Of a stretch of 64,000 bases of DNA, positions 1 through 8,573 are shown piece after piece. The notes under the pieces are model-generated. The model was not told the origin of the DNA. It saw only the letters and a program-made list of their open reading frames with translations, and ran no database searches. Every line of letters starts with the position of its first letter. Positions within the stretch are counted from its first letter, which is position 1. The DNA comes from Mycobacterium sp. PSTR-4-N (lineage in GTDB: Bacteria > Actinomycetota > Actinomycetes > Mycobacteriales > Mycobacteriaceae): contig NZ_JAKRFN010000012.1 in NCBI RefSeq assembly GCF_022348085.1, positions 1 through 64,000 of the forward strand, in the 5' to 3' direction. Made by a program: the position numbers and the translations under genes.

Positions 1-25
1 CGCAGCCGGGCGCGGAAGCAGGGTA

Positions 26-121
26 GCCCCAGATTCAATGAGAAACGTCGCGATCGAAATTCTCATCCAATCTGGGGCAATGCAGGTCAGACTAGTAAAT
101 GTGCCCCAGATTCAATGAGAA
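26..121. repeat. three copies of a 19-bp repeat, probable IS end
   Basis: A 19-bp unit beginning GCCCCAGATT and ending ATGAGAA occurs at 26-44 and 103-121 in direct orientation and at 60-78 inverted, with only two mismatches in the inverted copy. The last copy ends exactly where the AraC-type gene loses its reading frame; its stop codon is formed by repeat sequence. Multiple short repeats at an end are typical of transposase-binding sites of some insertion sequences. No transposase is visible in the 25 bases to the left, so the element type is unknown. The 26-44/60-78 pair could also fold as a hairpin. Confidence 0.6.
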
Positions 122-522
122 CGGACATCGATCAGCTCGTCGACCACGACGGCCAACGGACGTCGGCGGGTGAACGTCAACACCGGAGCAACAGTCCAGC
201 CGGACCGAAGCGCGCGCAGGTGCGCCGAGCGCCCTGGGGCAGACTCCGGTTCCAAGAACACTACGGTGCCCTCCGGCGCGCCGACTTCGACTCGGTGTGG
301 CGCATCGGCGGGCACGACCACCTTGGTGCCGCGATGCTGGTTGCCGTGCTCGTCACGCATCGTGAAAGGTGTTGTTGCGGTGACAATCTGGACGGCATGG
401 TGGGCGTGTAGATCGGTGGTGCCAATCGATCCGGTGAACGCCAACACCCCAGGTCGCAGCAGTGCAGTCCCGCCCCAGTGCGGTTCACCGGTGATACCAC
501 CGCCATCCCGCATCATCGCCAC
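112..522 (-). pseudogene. AraC-family regulator, N-terminal sensor domain only (truncated)
   Basis: The 136 residues match the cupin-like sensor half of AraC-type regulators: a HAHHAVQI segment for the His-containing beta strand, a VVPADAPHRV segment, and an FLEPES segment followed by GR. The C-terminal pair of helix-turn-helix motifs that would bind DNA is absent, because the frame runs into the 19-bp repeat at 103-121 and stops there. The start is a GTG at 522 or an ATG at 516; no clear ribosome site decides. It is most likely a gene cut by insertion or rearrangement and not a functional regulator. Confidence 0.6.
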
Positions 523-680
523 GAATCGATGCTACGGCCTTCCATTAATCGACTTACCGCGGCGCCAGCAACGGGGAACATCGAATCAGGCGTGGAGCCA
601 TCCGCCGCCACGGGTAATGCAGGATATGCGCCGTGGGCCAGTCACCCACCGCCGCGCCTAGCTCGGGCTGCCCTTGTACC

Positions 681-700
681 GTATACCCCTCAGGGGTACC
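681..700. promoter_or_regulatory. CsoR/RicR-type copper operator (orphan copy)
   Basis: GTATACCCCT followed by CAGGGGTACC is a near-perfect dyad of the TACCC-GGGTA type bound by copper-sensing CsoR-family repressors in mycobacteria. It closely resembles the two sites in front of the copZ-like gene at 1882-1930. No large gene follows it on the plus strand; the nearest candidate is a 48-codon reading frame at 753-899. Confidence 0.6.
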
Positions 701-752
701 TTCGTTGTATCACCCGGGGCGGGTAGCCCGACGACTGGAAGGCGTATCGCTG

Positions 753-899
753 GTGAGCGTACAAGAAAGATTTCGGCAGCTCGTGCAAAGCCAGACCGCA
801 CGGTCGATCGCCAAATGCATCGCTTTGTGCGCGGTGGGTCGTGTCACTAGTGGGCGCCGCTCAGGCAAGGCCGGCGAGGGAAAGTCCTGCTGCGGCTGA
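753..899 (+). CDS. possible copper-regulated small protein (48 aa)
   Basis: A GTG-started frame 53 bases after the copper operator encodes 48 residues with four cysteines, two in a CIALC segment near residue 22 and two adjacent in the terminal SCCG. A purine-rich GGAAGG lies about 10 bases before the start. Small copper-induced proteins (MymT, SocA/SocB) are known in the M. tuberculosis RicR regulon, but I cannot show homology to any of them. The call rests on operator position, the ribosome site and the cysteine placement. It could equally be a chance frame or the end of a decayed gene. Confidence 0.3.
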   Translation: MSVQERFRQLVQSQTARSIAKCIALCAVGRVTSGRRSGKAGEGKSCCG

Positions 900-977
900 C
901 AGCACCGCGACAGGCTGCCCCCGAGCGGCTTGCCGCCGGAGCGTGAGGCCCCTCACTGCTGCCGCCGTCCTTAGTGC

Positions 978-1799
978 CTAGTCTTTATGGACCCGAGTGT
1001 CCCGGTCCGATGTTCTGCGAAGGAAGTTCTCGATCGCTGGGCCGAAAGCGTGTGCCATGTCCTCAGCGTTGACGAATTGGCGGGACATCGAAACTTCGGC
1101 GAGGACCCCTCGTGGAAGGACATCGGCGAGGCTGTGGGCCAAGCACTCGGGGTGACGGATGTCGTCGCCGGCGATGACGAGCGTCGCAGTGTCGATGCGC
1201 CGGAGGTCCTCGACCGTTGCAAAGGCGCGGTCATGACCGATTGACGCCGCGGCCGCCGCACTGTGGGCGTCAGCGCGCGGAATAGCCTCAGCGACCAGGT
1301 TGGCGATCAGCGGCTGAAGATCAGGAATGAACAATTCCCAGGCGGCCTGCAGACCGCGGGAACGGGCATGCTCGGCGAAACGATCCATCAGATCGGTGTC
1401 TGCGGCTTTGTCCGCATCGTCCTCTATCGCTTCAGCACTGATGACCACCGCCGACCGGGCGATACGGGGGTGCTGGAGGCACGTCCGCAAAACGATGGTG
1501 CCGCCCAGTCCGGCGCCGACAAGGTGGGCGCAGGTGTCATCGAGCGCGTGAACGATCGCAATGACGTCGCTGACGTACTGATCCCATCGGTGCAACGTCG
1601 GGTCGGGACAACGCGATGCTCCGTACCCTCGAATGTCAGGCAACGCAACGCGATACCGGCCAGCGAGCCGGTCAGCAAGCGGTCGCATGCTGTAGTGATC
1701 CGGACCCCCACCATGAAGCATGATGATCAGTTCGCCGCGCCCGACGACCTCCCCCATGAGGGGCCAGCCATCATCTCCGACGTGCAACGCGCGCACCAC
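978..1799 (-). CDS. alpha/beta-hydrolase fold protein lacking the nucleophile serine
   Basis: The protein has the order of an alpha/beta hydrolase: an oxyanion-hole HGGG motif near residue 28, a PDIRGYGAS strand-loop, a nucleophile elbow and a late VIAGDD acid segment. The elbow reads GAGLGG where the family has GxSxG, so the catalytic serine is glycine. The start is placed at GTG 1799 (or TTG 1802) because a strong GGGAGGG lies at 1808-1814; the longer frame to 2003 would cover the copper operators. It is divergent from the copZ-like gene. It may be a non-hydrolytic fold or an inactivated enzyme; the substrate is unknown. Confidence 0.7.
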   Translation of the reverse strand: MVRALHVGDDGWPLMGEVVGRGELIIMLHGGGPDHYSMRPLADRLAGRYRVALPDIRGYGASRCPDPTLHRWDQYVSDVIAIVHALDDTCAHLVGAGLGGTIVLRTCLQHPRIARSAVVISAEAIEDDADKAADTDLMDRFAEHARSRGLQAAWELFIPDLQPLIANLVAEAIPRADAHSAAAAASIGHDRAFATVEDLRRIDTATLVIAGDDIRHPECLAHSLADVLPRGVLAEVSMSRQFVNAEDMAHAFGPAIENFLRRTSDRDTRVHKD

Positions 1800-1881
1800 C
1801 AACTGATCCCTCCCGTCGTTCCGGGATAGCGCTACGCGCGTCGACACCAAACCAATGACCCCGGAAAGTAACCCTTGAAGC

Positions 1882-1930
1882 ATACCCCCAAGGGGTATAT
1901 GCTCTCTTACGTATACCCGGTAGGGGTATC
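1882..1930. promoter_or_regulatory. tandem CsoR-type copper operators
   Basis: Two dyads sit side by side: ATACCCCC/AAGGGGTAT at 1882-1898 and GTATACCC/GGTAGGGGTATC at 1911-1930. Both fit the TACCC-GGGTA pattern of CsoR-family copper repressors. They lie 30-75 bases before the copZ-like start and so should block its promoter until Cu(I) is bound by the repressor encoded at 5841-6170. A TATGCT at 1897-1902 between them is a plausible -10 element. The divergent hydrolase gene starts only 80 bases away and could share the control. Confidence 0.75.
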
Positions 1931-1958
1931 TACACCCGTCGAGGATAGGAGATTGGTG

Positions 1959-2171
1959 ATGAGCACGAGCACGTACGCCGTCACAGGAATGACTTGCGGA
2001 CATTGCGAGCTGTCGGTGCGCGAAGAGGTCAGCGAGGTCGCCGGAGTTGAAGACGTCGAAGTTAGCGCCAAAACCGGCACCCTGATCGTGACGTCGAGCC
2101 GTCCCGTCGACGACGCGCAGATCCTCAACGCCGTCGACGAGGCCGGCTACTCGGCGGTGCGTGTCGCATGA
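1959..2171 (+). CDS. copZ: copper chaperone CopZ-like (heavy-metal-associated domain)
   Basis: A 70-residue single HMA domain with the metal-binding GMTCGHC loop at residues 9-15 and the typical VEVSAKTG and VDEAGYSA segments. Proteins of this family carry Cu(I) in the cytoplasm and hand it to the HMA domain of the copper ATPase. Start ATG 1959 follows an AGGAG at 1947-1951. It opens the operon directly behind two copper operators and overlaps the next gene by four bases (ATGA), so the two are translationally coupled. The family is certain; the metal is inferred from operator type and neighbours. Confidence 0.9.
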   Translation: MSTSTYAVTGMTCGHCELSVREEVSEVAGVEDVEVSAKTGTLIVTSSRPVDDAQILNAVDEAGYSAVRVA

Positions 2172-3139
2172 ACGCCGCGGGACGATTGACAGCGTTTGGC
2201 GCCGGACTGGCAGTGGCGTTCACGGCTGCATACGTCACCGCCGCAGCGGTCGTCCCTGATACCGCGGCGACATCTCCCCAGACCCAAACTTCCGATGCTG
2301 CAGCGGATCACAGCGCGCCGCCGACCGAGCAGGCGTCGCCAGTCGATCCCTTCGCCGACCCGCCGGGGTTGTCGTTGGCCGAAGACGGATACGTCCTGAG
2401 CCCGGTGCGGTCCCCCAGCGCACCCAACGATCGGGGAACGATGAGCTTCACCATCGTCGACCCGGGCGGCACGCCGCTGCTGGACTACGCGACCGTGCAC
2501 GACAAGCAACTGCACCTCATCGTGGTCCGTTCCGACGGCCAGCACTTCGCCCATGTACACCCAAGGCTGGACGCGGCCACCGGCACGTGGTCAACGCCGT
2601 GGACGTGGAACGCCGCCGGCACCTACCGCGTGTTCGCCGACTTCCAACCCGCAGGGGCGGGCAGCGCCAAACTCACCCTCACCCGAACCGTGCAGGTGGC
2701 CGGCGCGTTCGTCCCGGCGGTGGCGAGTGCCACACGCACCGTGGATGACATCGCCGGATACACCGTGAAACTGGACGGTGCACTCACCGCGGGCGTCTCC
2801 CACCAACTCACCGCGACAGTCACGCGCGACGGCCGGCCGGTGATGACCTTGCAGCCCTACCTGGGGGCTTACGGCCATCTCGTCGCCTTGCGTGAGGGAG
2901 ACCTGGCGTATCTACATGTGCACCCTGAGGGGGCCGAGCCGGTACCGGGCGGCACCGGTGGGCCTGCGGTGTCGTTCGCGGCAACCGCACCCACAGCGGG
3001 GCGCTACCTGCTCTACCTCGACTTCAAAGTCCAGGACACCGTGCACACCGCCAGCTTCGTCGTCGACGCCGCACCCGGTGGCACCAACGAGCCCGCGCCA
3101 GAGCCATCGCGTGACGCCGGCCATGCCGGCGGGCACTGA
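2168..3139 (+). CDS. exported His-rich protein of the copper operon
   Basis: 323 residues with an N-terminal hydrophobic segment (about residues 6-30) acting as a signal or anchor, then a Thr/Ser/Ala/Pro-rich linker. The mature part holds two beta-rich repeats, each with a histidine pair in an HVHP motif (near residues 129 and 251) plus further His ([16 protein letters not shown]), and the tail ends HAGGH. I infer a cell-surface or periplasm-side copper-binding role from the His clusters and from its place between chaperone and ATPase. Similar proteins lie in mycobacterial copper operons, but their biochemical role is not established to my knowledge. Confidence 0.7.
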   Translation: MNAAGRLTAFGAGLAVAFTAAYVTAAAVVPDTAATSPQTQTSDAAADHSAPPTEQASPVDPFADPPGLSLAEDGYVLSPVRSPSAPNDRGTMSFTIVDPGGTPLLDYATVHDKQLHLIVVRSDGQHFAHVHPRLDAATGTWSTPWTWNAAGTYRVFADFQPAGAGSAKLTLTRTVQVAGAFVPAVASATRTVDDIAGYTVKLDGALTAGVSHQLTATVTRDGRPVMTLQPYLGAYGHLVALREGDLAYLHVHPEGAEPVPGGTGGPAVSFAATAPTAGRYLLYLDFKVQDTVHTASFVVDAAPGGTNEPAPEPSRDAGHAGGH

Positions 3140-3179
3140 GCTATCCCGTCCGAATCAGAAACTGAAAGGCAGTGGCTTC

Positions 3180-5465
3180 ATGACGACATCGACACCGGTG
3201 TCTGGCCCGAGTGTGGAACTTCGCATCGGGGGAATGACCTGCGCCTCCTGCGCCAACCGCATCGAGCGCAAGCTCAACAAGCTCGACGGCGTGGCCGCGA
3301 CAGTCAATTACGCGACGGAAAAGGCCACCGTCACGGTGCCTGACGGATACGATCCGGCGCTGCTGATCGCCGAGGTGGAGAAGACGGGCTACACCGCCGC
3401 GCTCCCGACACCGCGCACGCCGATGCCCTCCGACGCATCCGGTGACACCCCGCACGCCGCGGACACCGCCGACCCCGAACTGGCCTCGCTGCGGCACCGC
3501 CTGAGGGCCTCGGCCGTCCTGACGGTGCCGGTCGTCGCGATGGCGATGATCCCGGCGCTGCAGTTCACGTACTGGCAGTGGGCGTCGCTCACGCTGGCGG
3601 CCCCCGTCGTCGTGTGGGCAGCATGGCCATTCCACCGGGCCGCCTGGGCCAACCTGCGACACGGCACCGCGACCATGGATACGCTCATTTCGCTGGGCAC
3701 CGTGTCAGCGTTCCTGTGGTCGCTGTATGCGCTGTTTCTGGGCAGCGCCGGCACGCCGGGTATGAAGCATCCCTTCGCGTTCACCCTGGCGCCGTCGCAT
3801 GGCGCCGCCAACATCTACCTCGAAGTCGCCGCCGGCGTAACCACGTTCATCCTGGCCGGACGCTACTTCGAGAAGCGGTCCAAACGGCAGGCCGGAGCGG
3901 CACTACGAGCCCTACTCGACCTAGGCGCCAAAGACGTATCCGTCCTGCGCGACGGGACGGAAACCAAGATCGCCATCGAAGAACTCGTGGTTGGCGACGA
4001 GTTCATCGTGCGCCCGGGGGAGAAGATCGCCACCGACGGCGTGGTGGTGTCCGGTTCCTCGGCTGTCGACGCCTCGATGCTGACCGGCGAAGCGGTACCC
4101 GTGGAAGTCGCTACCGGCGACACCGTGGTCGGTGCCACCGTCAACGCCGGCGGTCGGCTGGTGGTGCAGGCCACTCGCGTCGGCTCGGACACCCAGCTCG
4201 CGCAGATGGCCCAGCTGGTCGAACGCGCCCAGACCGGCAAGGCCGAAGTGCAACGCCTGGCCGATCGCATTTCCGGCGTCTTCGTACCGATCGTCATCGC
4301 TATCGCCGTGATCACCCTCGGCGCCTGGCTGGGCGCGGGATTCTCAGTCGCCGCCGCGTTCACCGCAGCGGTCGCGGTCCTCGTCATCGCCTGCCCCTGC
4401 GCCCTCGGGCTGGCCACGCCCACCGCCCTGCTGGTGGGCACCGGTCGCGGCGCACAAATCGGCGTGCTGATCAAAGGTCCCGAGGTGCTCGAATCCACCC
4501 GCAAGGTTGACACCGTGGTGCTGGATAAGACCGGAACCGTCACCACCGGCAAAATGACGCTGGTCGATGTCATCACAGCGCCGGAAACCGAACGCGCGGA
4601 GCTGCTTCGACTGGCCGGCGCCCTGGAGAACGCCTCCGAGCACCCCATCGCCCAAGCCGTCGCCGCCGCGGCGGCCGAGGAACTCCAGGCCCTGCCCGTT
4701 CCGGAGGACTTCGCGAATGTCGAAGGTAAAGGCGTCCACGGCATCGTGGATGGACACGCCGTCATCGTTGGGCGCGAATCACTGCTGTCCGACTGGGCGC
4801 AACACCTCAGCCCGGATCTGTCCCACGCCAAGGCCCGCGCGCAAGCCCAGGGAAAGACCGTGGTAGCGGTCGGGTGGGACGGGCAGGCGCGCGGTGTACT
4901 CGTCATCGCTGACACCGTGAAATCGACGAGCGCACAGGCAATCTCGCAGATGCGTGACATTGGGCTGACCCCCGTGTTGCTCACCGGCGACAACCAAGCC
5001 GTCGCTCGACAGATCGCCGCCGAAGTCGGCATCGACGACGTCATCGCCGAAGTCATGCCCGAAGGCAAGGTTGACGTCATCGCACGCCTCCAAGCCGAAG
5101 GCAAGACGGTCGCCATGGTCGGCGACGGAGTCAACGACGCGCCCGCCCTCGCCCAAGCCGACCTCGGTCTGGCGATGGGCACCGGCACCGACGTCGCCAT
5201 CGAGGCCTCCGACATCACCCTGGTGCGCGGTGATCTGCGCAGCGCCGTTGACGCGATCAGGCTGTCCCGCGAAACACTGTCGACGATCAAAACCAACCTG
5301 TTCTGGGCGTTCGCCTACAACGTCGCAGCGATCCCCGTCGCAGCACTGGGCATGCTCAATCCGATGCTGGCCGGAGCCGCAATGGCATTCTCCAGCGTCT
5401 TCGTGGTGGGCAACAGCCTGCGCCTGCGCCGCTTCAAAACCACTTCCGCCGACACCACCAGTTAA
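3180..5465 (+). CDS. copA: Cu(I)-exporting P1B-type ATPase
   Basis: 761 residues. An N-terminal HMA domain has GMTCASC at residues 18-24. The transmembrane metal site is CPC at 405-407, the mark of Cu(I)/Ag(I) pumps; the phosphorylated aspartate is in DKTGT at 449; the actuator loop has TGEAVP; the hinge GDGVNDAP starts near 648. It pumps cytoplasmic copper out at the expense of ATP. Start ATG 3180 is preferred because it begins the HMA domain and has a GAAAGG upstream; the longer open frame would overlap the preceding gene in another frame. It sits 40 bases after that gene in the same operon. Confidence 0.95.
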   Translation: MTTSTPVSGPSVELRIGGMTCASCANRIERKLNKLDGVAATVNYATEKATVTVPDGYDPALLIAEVEKTGYTAALPTPRTPMPSDASGDTPHAADTADPELASLRHRLRASAVLTVPVVAMAMIPALQFTYWQWASLTLAAPVVVWAAWPFHRAAWANLRHGTATMDTLISLGTVSAFLWSLYALFLGSAGTPGMKHPFAFTLAPSHGAANIYLEVAAGVTTFILAGRYFEKRSKRQAGAALRALLDLGAKDVSVLRDGTETKIAIEELVVGDEFIVRPGEKIATDGVVVSGSSAVDASMLTGEAVPVEVATGDTVVGATVNAGGRLVVQATRVGSDTQLAQMAQLVERAQTGKAEVQRLADRISGVFVPIVIAIAVITLGAWLGAGFSVAAAFTAAVAVLVIACPCALGLATPTALLVGTGRGAQIGVLIKGPEVLESTRKVDTVVLDKTGTVTTGKMTLVDVITAPETERAELLRLAGALENASEHPIAQAVAAAAAEELQALPVPEDFANVEGKGVHGIVDGHAVIVGRESLLSDWAQHLSPDLSHAKARAQAQGKTVVAVGWDGQARGVLVIADTVKSTSAQAISQMRDIGLTPVLLTGDNQAVARQIAAEVGIDDVIAEVMPEGKVDVIARLQAEGKTVAMVGDGVNDAPALAQADLGLAMGTGTDVAIEASDITLVRGDLRSAVDAIRLSRETLSTIKTNLFWAFAYNVAAIPVAALGMLNPMLAGAAMAFSSVFVVGNSLRLRRFKTTSADTTS

Positions 5466-5491
5466 ATCACCGCCACCTGTGAGGAGAACCA

Positions 5492-5770
5492 ATGTCCGAG
5501 AATCAGAACCGCACGTCAGCCTGCTGCTGCAGCGGCGCAGCCGACAAAATCGATACCTCACCCATCGACCCTACGGCGAGGAACCTGCTTGACCTCGGAT
5601 CGCAGAACGAGACCACCTGCCCCGTGATGCCCGGCACGCCGGTGAACAAGACGGTCGCCGAAGCGGCGGGACTATTCCGTGACTATCGCGGTCGGCGTTA
5701 CTGGTTCTGCTGCAAGGGATGCGGACCACGTTTCGACCGCGACCCCGACAAGTATGCCTCCGCCGCATGA
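5492..5770 (+). CDS. YHS-domain metal-binding protein
   Basis: 92 residues. The N terminus carries a cysteine cluster (ACCCSG at residues 10-15). The C-terminal half is a YHS domain: CPVMPGTPVNK at about 43-53 and the aromatic/cysteine end FCCKGCGPRF. YHS domains accompany heavy-metal ATPases and are thought to bind copper or other soft metals. A GAGGAG lies before the ATG. It follows copA by 26 bases and precedes csoR, so it belongs to the copper operon. Whether it stores metal or loads the ATPase cannot be told. Confidence 0.85.
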   Translation: MSENQNRTSACCCSGAADKIDTSPIDPTARNLLDLGSQNETTCPVMPGTPVNKTVAEAAGLFRDYRGRRYWFCCKGCGPRFDRDPDKYASAA

Positions 5771-5840
5771 CCGCGACCCTCGTCGCGCACTCCTCGCCGG
5801 GCACCCGAAGTTAGTCACCACCACGCACAAGGAAAGCGTC

Positions 5841-6170
5841 ATGACCCACGCCGACAACACCAGGCACTGCCCCTCAACAGGCACCACCCACCACGGCTAC
5901 ATCACCGATAAAGACAAATACCTCAAGCGGTTGAAGCGCATCGAAGGCCAAGCCCGCGGCATCAGCAGAATGATCGAAGAGGAGCGGTACTGCATCGACA
6001 TCCTGACCCAAACAGACGCGCTCACCAAAGCCCTCCAAGGCGTCGCGCTGGCACTGCTTGACGACCATCTTCGCCACTGCGTCCGTGACGCCGCCGCCAC
6101 CGGCGGACCGGCCGCTGACGCCAAACTCACAGAAGCCTCTGAAGCCATCGCCCGCTTGGTGCGTTCCTAA
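5841..6170 (+). CDS. csoR: CsoR-family copper-sensing repressor
   Basis: 109 residues with the all-helical CsoR/DUF156 fold: YLKRLKRIEGQARGI, then the sensing cysteine in ERYCIDIL and the His-x3-Cys pair in DDHLRHCV, which together form the trigonal Cu(I) site of CsoR. Apo-protein binds dyads like those at 681-700 and 1882-1930; Cu(I) binding releases it. Start ATG 5841 has AAGGAAAG 5 bases before. It sits inside the operon it should control, giving negative feedback. An N-terminal His/Cys-containing extension of about 20 residues is slightly unusual. Confidence 0.92.
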   Translation: MTHADNTRHCPSTGTTHHGYITDKDKYLKRLKRIEGQARGISRMIEEERYCIDILTQTDALTKALQGVALALLDDHLRHCVRDAAATGGPAADAKLTEASEAIARLVRS

Positions 6171-6225
6171 CACCCACATCATCAATGCGCGTCGACTGAA
6201 ACGCGAAGTCCCCTAAGGAAAGAAC

Positions 6226-8358
6226 ATGACAAACCGCGATGACCACGGCGTAGCAACATCCCACCCTGGCGGGCACGCCCACCACCAATTCCCCAGCGCA
6301 CACCCTGACACCCACCCACACGGCGAACACCACGGCCATGACAATCACACCGGCCACACTGGCCATAGCGGCCACGGCGGTGACCACGTGGCCCAATTCC
6401 GCAAGCTCTTCTGGATCAACCTGATCATCGCCATACCGGTCGTCGCGTTCTCGACCATGTTCGCGATGCTGCTCGGTTACGACGTCCCCGACTTCCCCGG
6501 CGCACGCTGGATCGCGCCCCTGCTCGGGACAGTGATGTACGTCGTCGGTGGCCGCCCCTTCCTCACCGGTGCGCTGAACGAGGTCCGTTCCCGCAAACCA
6601 GGAATGATGCTCCTGATCGGACTGGCGATCACCGTCGCCTTTTTCGCGTCCTGGGGCGCGAGCTTGGGCCTGCTCCACCACGAGCTGGAATTCTGGTGGG
6701 AACTCGCCCTTCTCATCGTCATCATGCTGCTCGGCCACTGGGTAGAAATGCGCTCGCTGGCCCAGACCACCTCAGCGCTGGACTCACTGGCCGCACTACT
6801 TCCCGACGAAGCCGAGAAGATCGACGGCGACCGCACCGTCACCGTCTCGCCGACCGACCTGCACGTCGGCGATGTCGTTGTAGTCCGACCCGGCGGCAGC
6901 ATCCCTGCCGACGGCAAGATCGTCGACGGACGCGCCGACATGGACGAGTCCATGGTGACCGGCGAATCCCGGCCCGTTACCCGCGGCGTCGGGGATCCCG
7001 TCACAGCCGGCACCGTCGCCACCGATTCCGGGCTTCGGGTCGAGATCACCGCCACCGGCGACGACACCGCCCTAGCAGGCATCCAACGCCTAGTCACCGA
7101 AGCGCAGAATTCGTCCTCGCGTGCCCAGCGCCTTGCTGACAAGGCCGCCGGCTGGCTGTTCTGGTTCGCCCTGATCACCGCCGCGATCACCGCGGCGGCA
7201 TGGACAATCGTCGGCAATCCCGATGCCTCGGTGGTAAGAGCGATCACCGTGCTGGTCATCGCCTGCCCTCATGCGCTGGGCCTGGCGATACCACTGGTCG
7301 TGTCCATCGCCACCGAACGCGCCGCCAGAGGCGGCGTCTTGATCAAAGATCGGCTGGCCCTGGAAGGTATGCGCACTGTCGACGCCGTGCTGTTCGACAA
7401 GACCGGCACCCTGACGAAAGGCGAACCCACCGTCACCGCCGTCGAGGCGACCGGAGACGACGACGGCGACATCGTGCTCGCGCTCGCCGCCGCCGCCGAG
7501 ACCGACAGTGAACACCCCCTGGCGCGGGCCATCGTGAAAGCCGCCGAGGATAGGGGATTAACGGTGCCGCGCGCCAGCGGCTTCTCGTCCTCTCCTGCCG
7601 TCGGTGTGACTGCGACGGTCGACGGGCACGAAATCCGAGTGGGCGGCCCCCGACTTCTCGAAGAAGTCGGCGCCCAGGAGGTCCCCGCGGCCACCGCGTG
7701 GCGCGGCGAAGGCGCCATCATTCTGCACGTCATCCGCGACGGAGAGGTGCTCGGCGGCCTGCGCTTGGCCGACGAGATCCGCCCCGAATCCCGCGAAGCC
7801 GTCGATGCGCTTCACAAGCTTGGCGTGCAAGTCGTCATGATCACCGGCGACGCCGAAGCCGTCGCCAATAGTGTCGGCCACCAGCTGGGCATCGACCGGG
7901 TGTTCGCGGGGGTGCGCCCCGAAGACAAGGCGTCGAAAGTTGCTGCCCTGCAACACGAGGGCAAGAAGGTTGCCATGGTCGGCGATGGAGTCAACGATGC
8001 CCCCGCCTTGGCGCAGGCCGATGTCGGCATCGCCATCGGTGCCGGCACTGACGTCGCCATCGCTTCCGCCGGTGTCATCCTGGCCAGTTCCGACCCCCGC
8101 TCGGTGCTGTCGGTCATCGAGCTGTCCCGCGCCAGCTACCGCAAGATGAAACAGAATCTCTGGTGGGGCGCCGGGTACAACCTCATCTCTGTGCCCCTGG
8201 CTGCTGGTGTGCTGGCACCCATCGGCATCGTGCTGCCCATGTCGGTCGGCGCCATCCTCATGTCACTGTCAACGATCGTCGTCGCGCTCAACGCGCAACT
8301 TCTGCGCCGCCTCGATTTGACGCCCGAGGCGAGCACCCGCGCCGTTCTCAACCGTTAG
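6226..8358 (+). CDS. copB: copper-type P1B ATPase with CPH motif and His-rich N terminus
   Basis: 710 residues. Residues 7-52 are packed with histidine and replace the Cys-type HMA domain. The membrane metal site is CPH at 347-349, the P1B-3 signature linked to Cu(II)/Cu(I)/Ag export; the phosphorylated aspartate is in DKTGT at 391; TGESRP and GDGVNDAP are intact. Start ATG 6226 follows AAGGAAAG. It is the last gene of the copper operon, 55 bases after csoR, giving the cell two copper pumps of different subclass in one transcript. The family is sure; the exact ion is inferred. Confidence 0.9.
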   Translation: MTNRDDHGVATSHPGGHAHHQFPSAHPDTHPHGEHHGHDNHTGHTGHSGHGGDHVAQFRKLFWINLIIAIPVVAFSTMFAMLLGYDVPDFPGARWIAPLLGTVMYVVGGRPFLTGALNEVRSRKPGMMLLIGLAITVAFFASWGASLGLLHHELEFWWELALLIVIMLLGHWVEMRSLAQTTSALDSLAALLPDEAEKIDGDRTVTVSPTDLHVGDVVVVRPGGSIPADGKIVDGRADMDESMVTGESRPVTRGVGDPVTAGTVATDSGLRVEITATGDDTALAGIQRLVTEAQNSSSRAQRLADKAAGWLFWFALITAAITAAAWTIVGNPDASVVRAITVLVIACPHALGLAIPLVVSIATERAARGGVLIKDRLALEGMRTVDAVLFDKTGTLTKGEPTVTAVEATGDDDGDIVLALAAAAETDSEHPLARAIVKAAEDRGLTVPRASGFSSSPAVGVTATVDGHEIRVGGPRLLEEVGAQEVPAATAWRGEGAIILHVIRDGEVLGGLRLADEIRPESREAVDALHKLGVQVVMITGDAEAVANSVGHQLGIDRVFAGVRPEDKASKVAALQHEGKKVAMVGDGVNDAPALAQADVGIAIGAGTDVAIASAGVILASSDPRSVLSVIELSRASYRKMKQNLWWGAGYNLISVPLAAGVLAPIGIVLPMSVGAILMSLSTIVVALNAQLLRRLDLTPEASTRAVLNR

Positions 8359-8368
8359 GGGACGGCCC

Positions 8369-8429
8369 ACCATGTGGAGCATCCGGCGACCATGTGAAGT
8401 TCGAATCGCCGCTCCCAACCATGTGGAGC
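8369..8429. repeat. three direct 12-bp repeats, probable transposon-end remnant
   Basis: ACCATGTGGAGC or its variant ACCATGTGAAGT occurs at 8369-8380, 8389-8400 and 8418-8429, each followed by further partial similarity (TTCG). They begin 11 bases after the copB stop. Clustered direct repeats of this size resemble the transposase-binding sites at the ends of IS21-like and related elements. No transposase remains nearby, so this is read as a scar marking the right edge of the copper cassette. Confidence 0.5.
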
Positions 8430-8573
8430 TTCGCACGAAGAAAGCAAATGCAGTCGCCGGTCGAATTCTCAATTATCCGTCGACCGCCGGTACCTTCGGA
8501 TGCGCCGTAGACGGCGTGTAGCTGAGCGACAAGCCACCCAATCGGAGCCGGGGAAGCGGAGGAAGGAGCACCA

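Noticed and set aside
170-661. Plus-strand frame of 163 codons over the AraC remnant
   Set aside because: It is antisense to the better-supported AraC sensor domain, has no domain pattern and an unusual Thr/Pro/Arg composition.
1800-2003. N-terminal extension of the alpha/beta hydrolase
   Set aside because: It would run through both copper operators and the divergent promoter; a strong ribosome site supports the internal start at 1799.
3863-5296. 477-codon minus-strand frame inside copA
   Set aside because: Pure shadow of the ATPase gene, Ser/Thr/Ala-rich with no fold; common in high-GC DNA.
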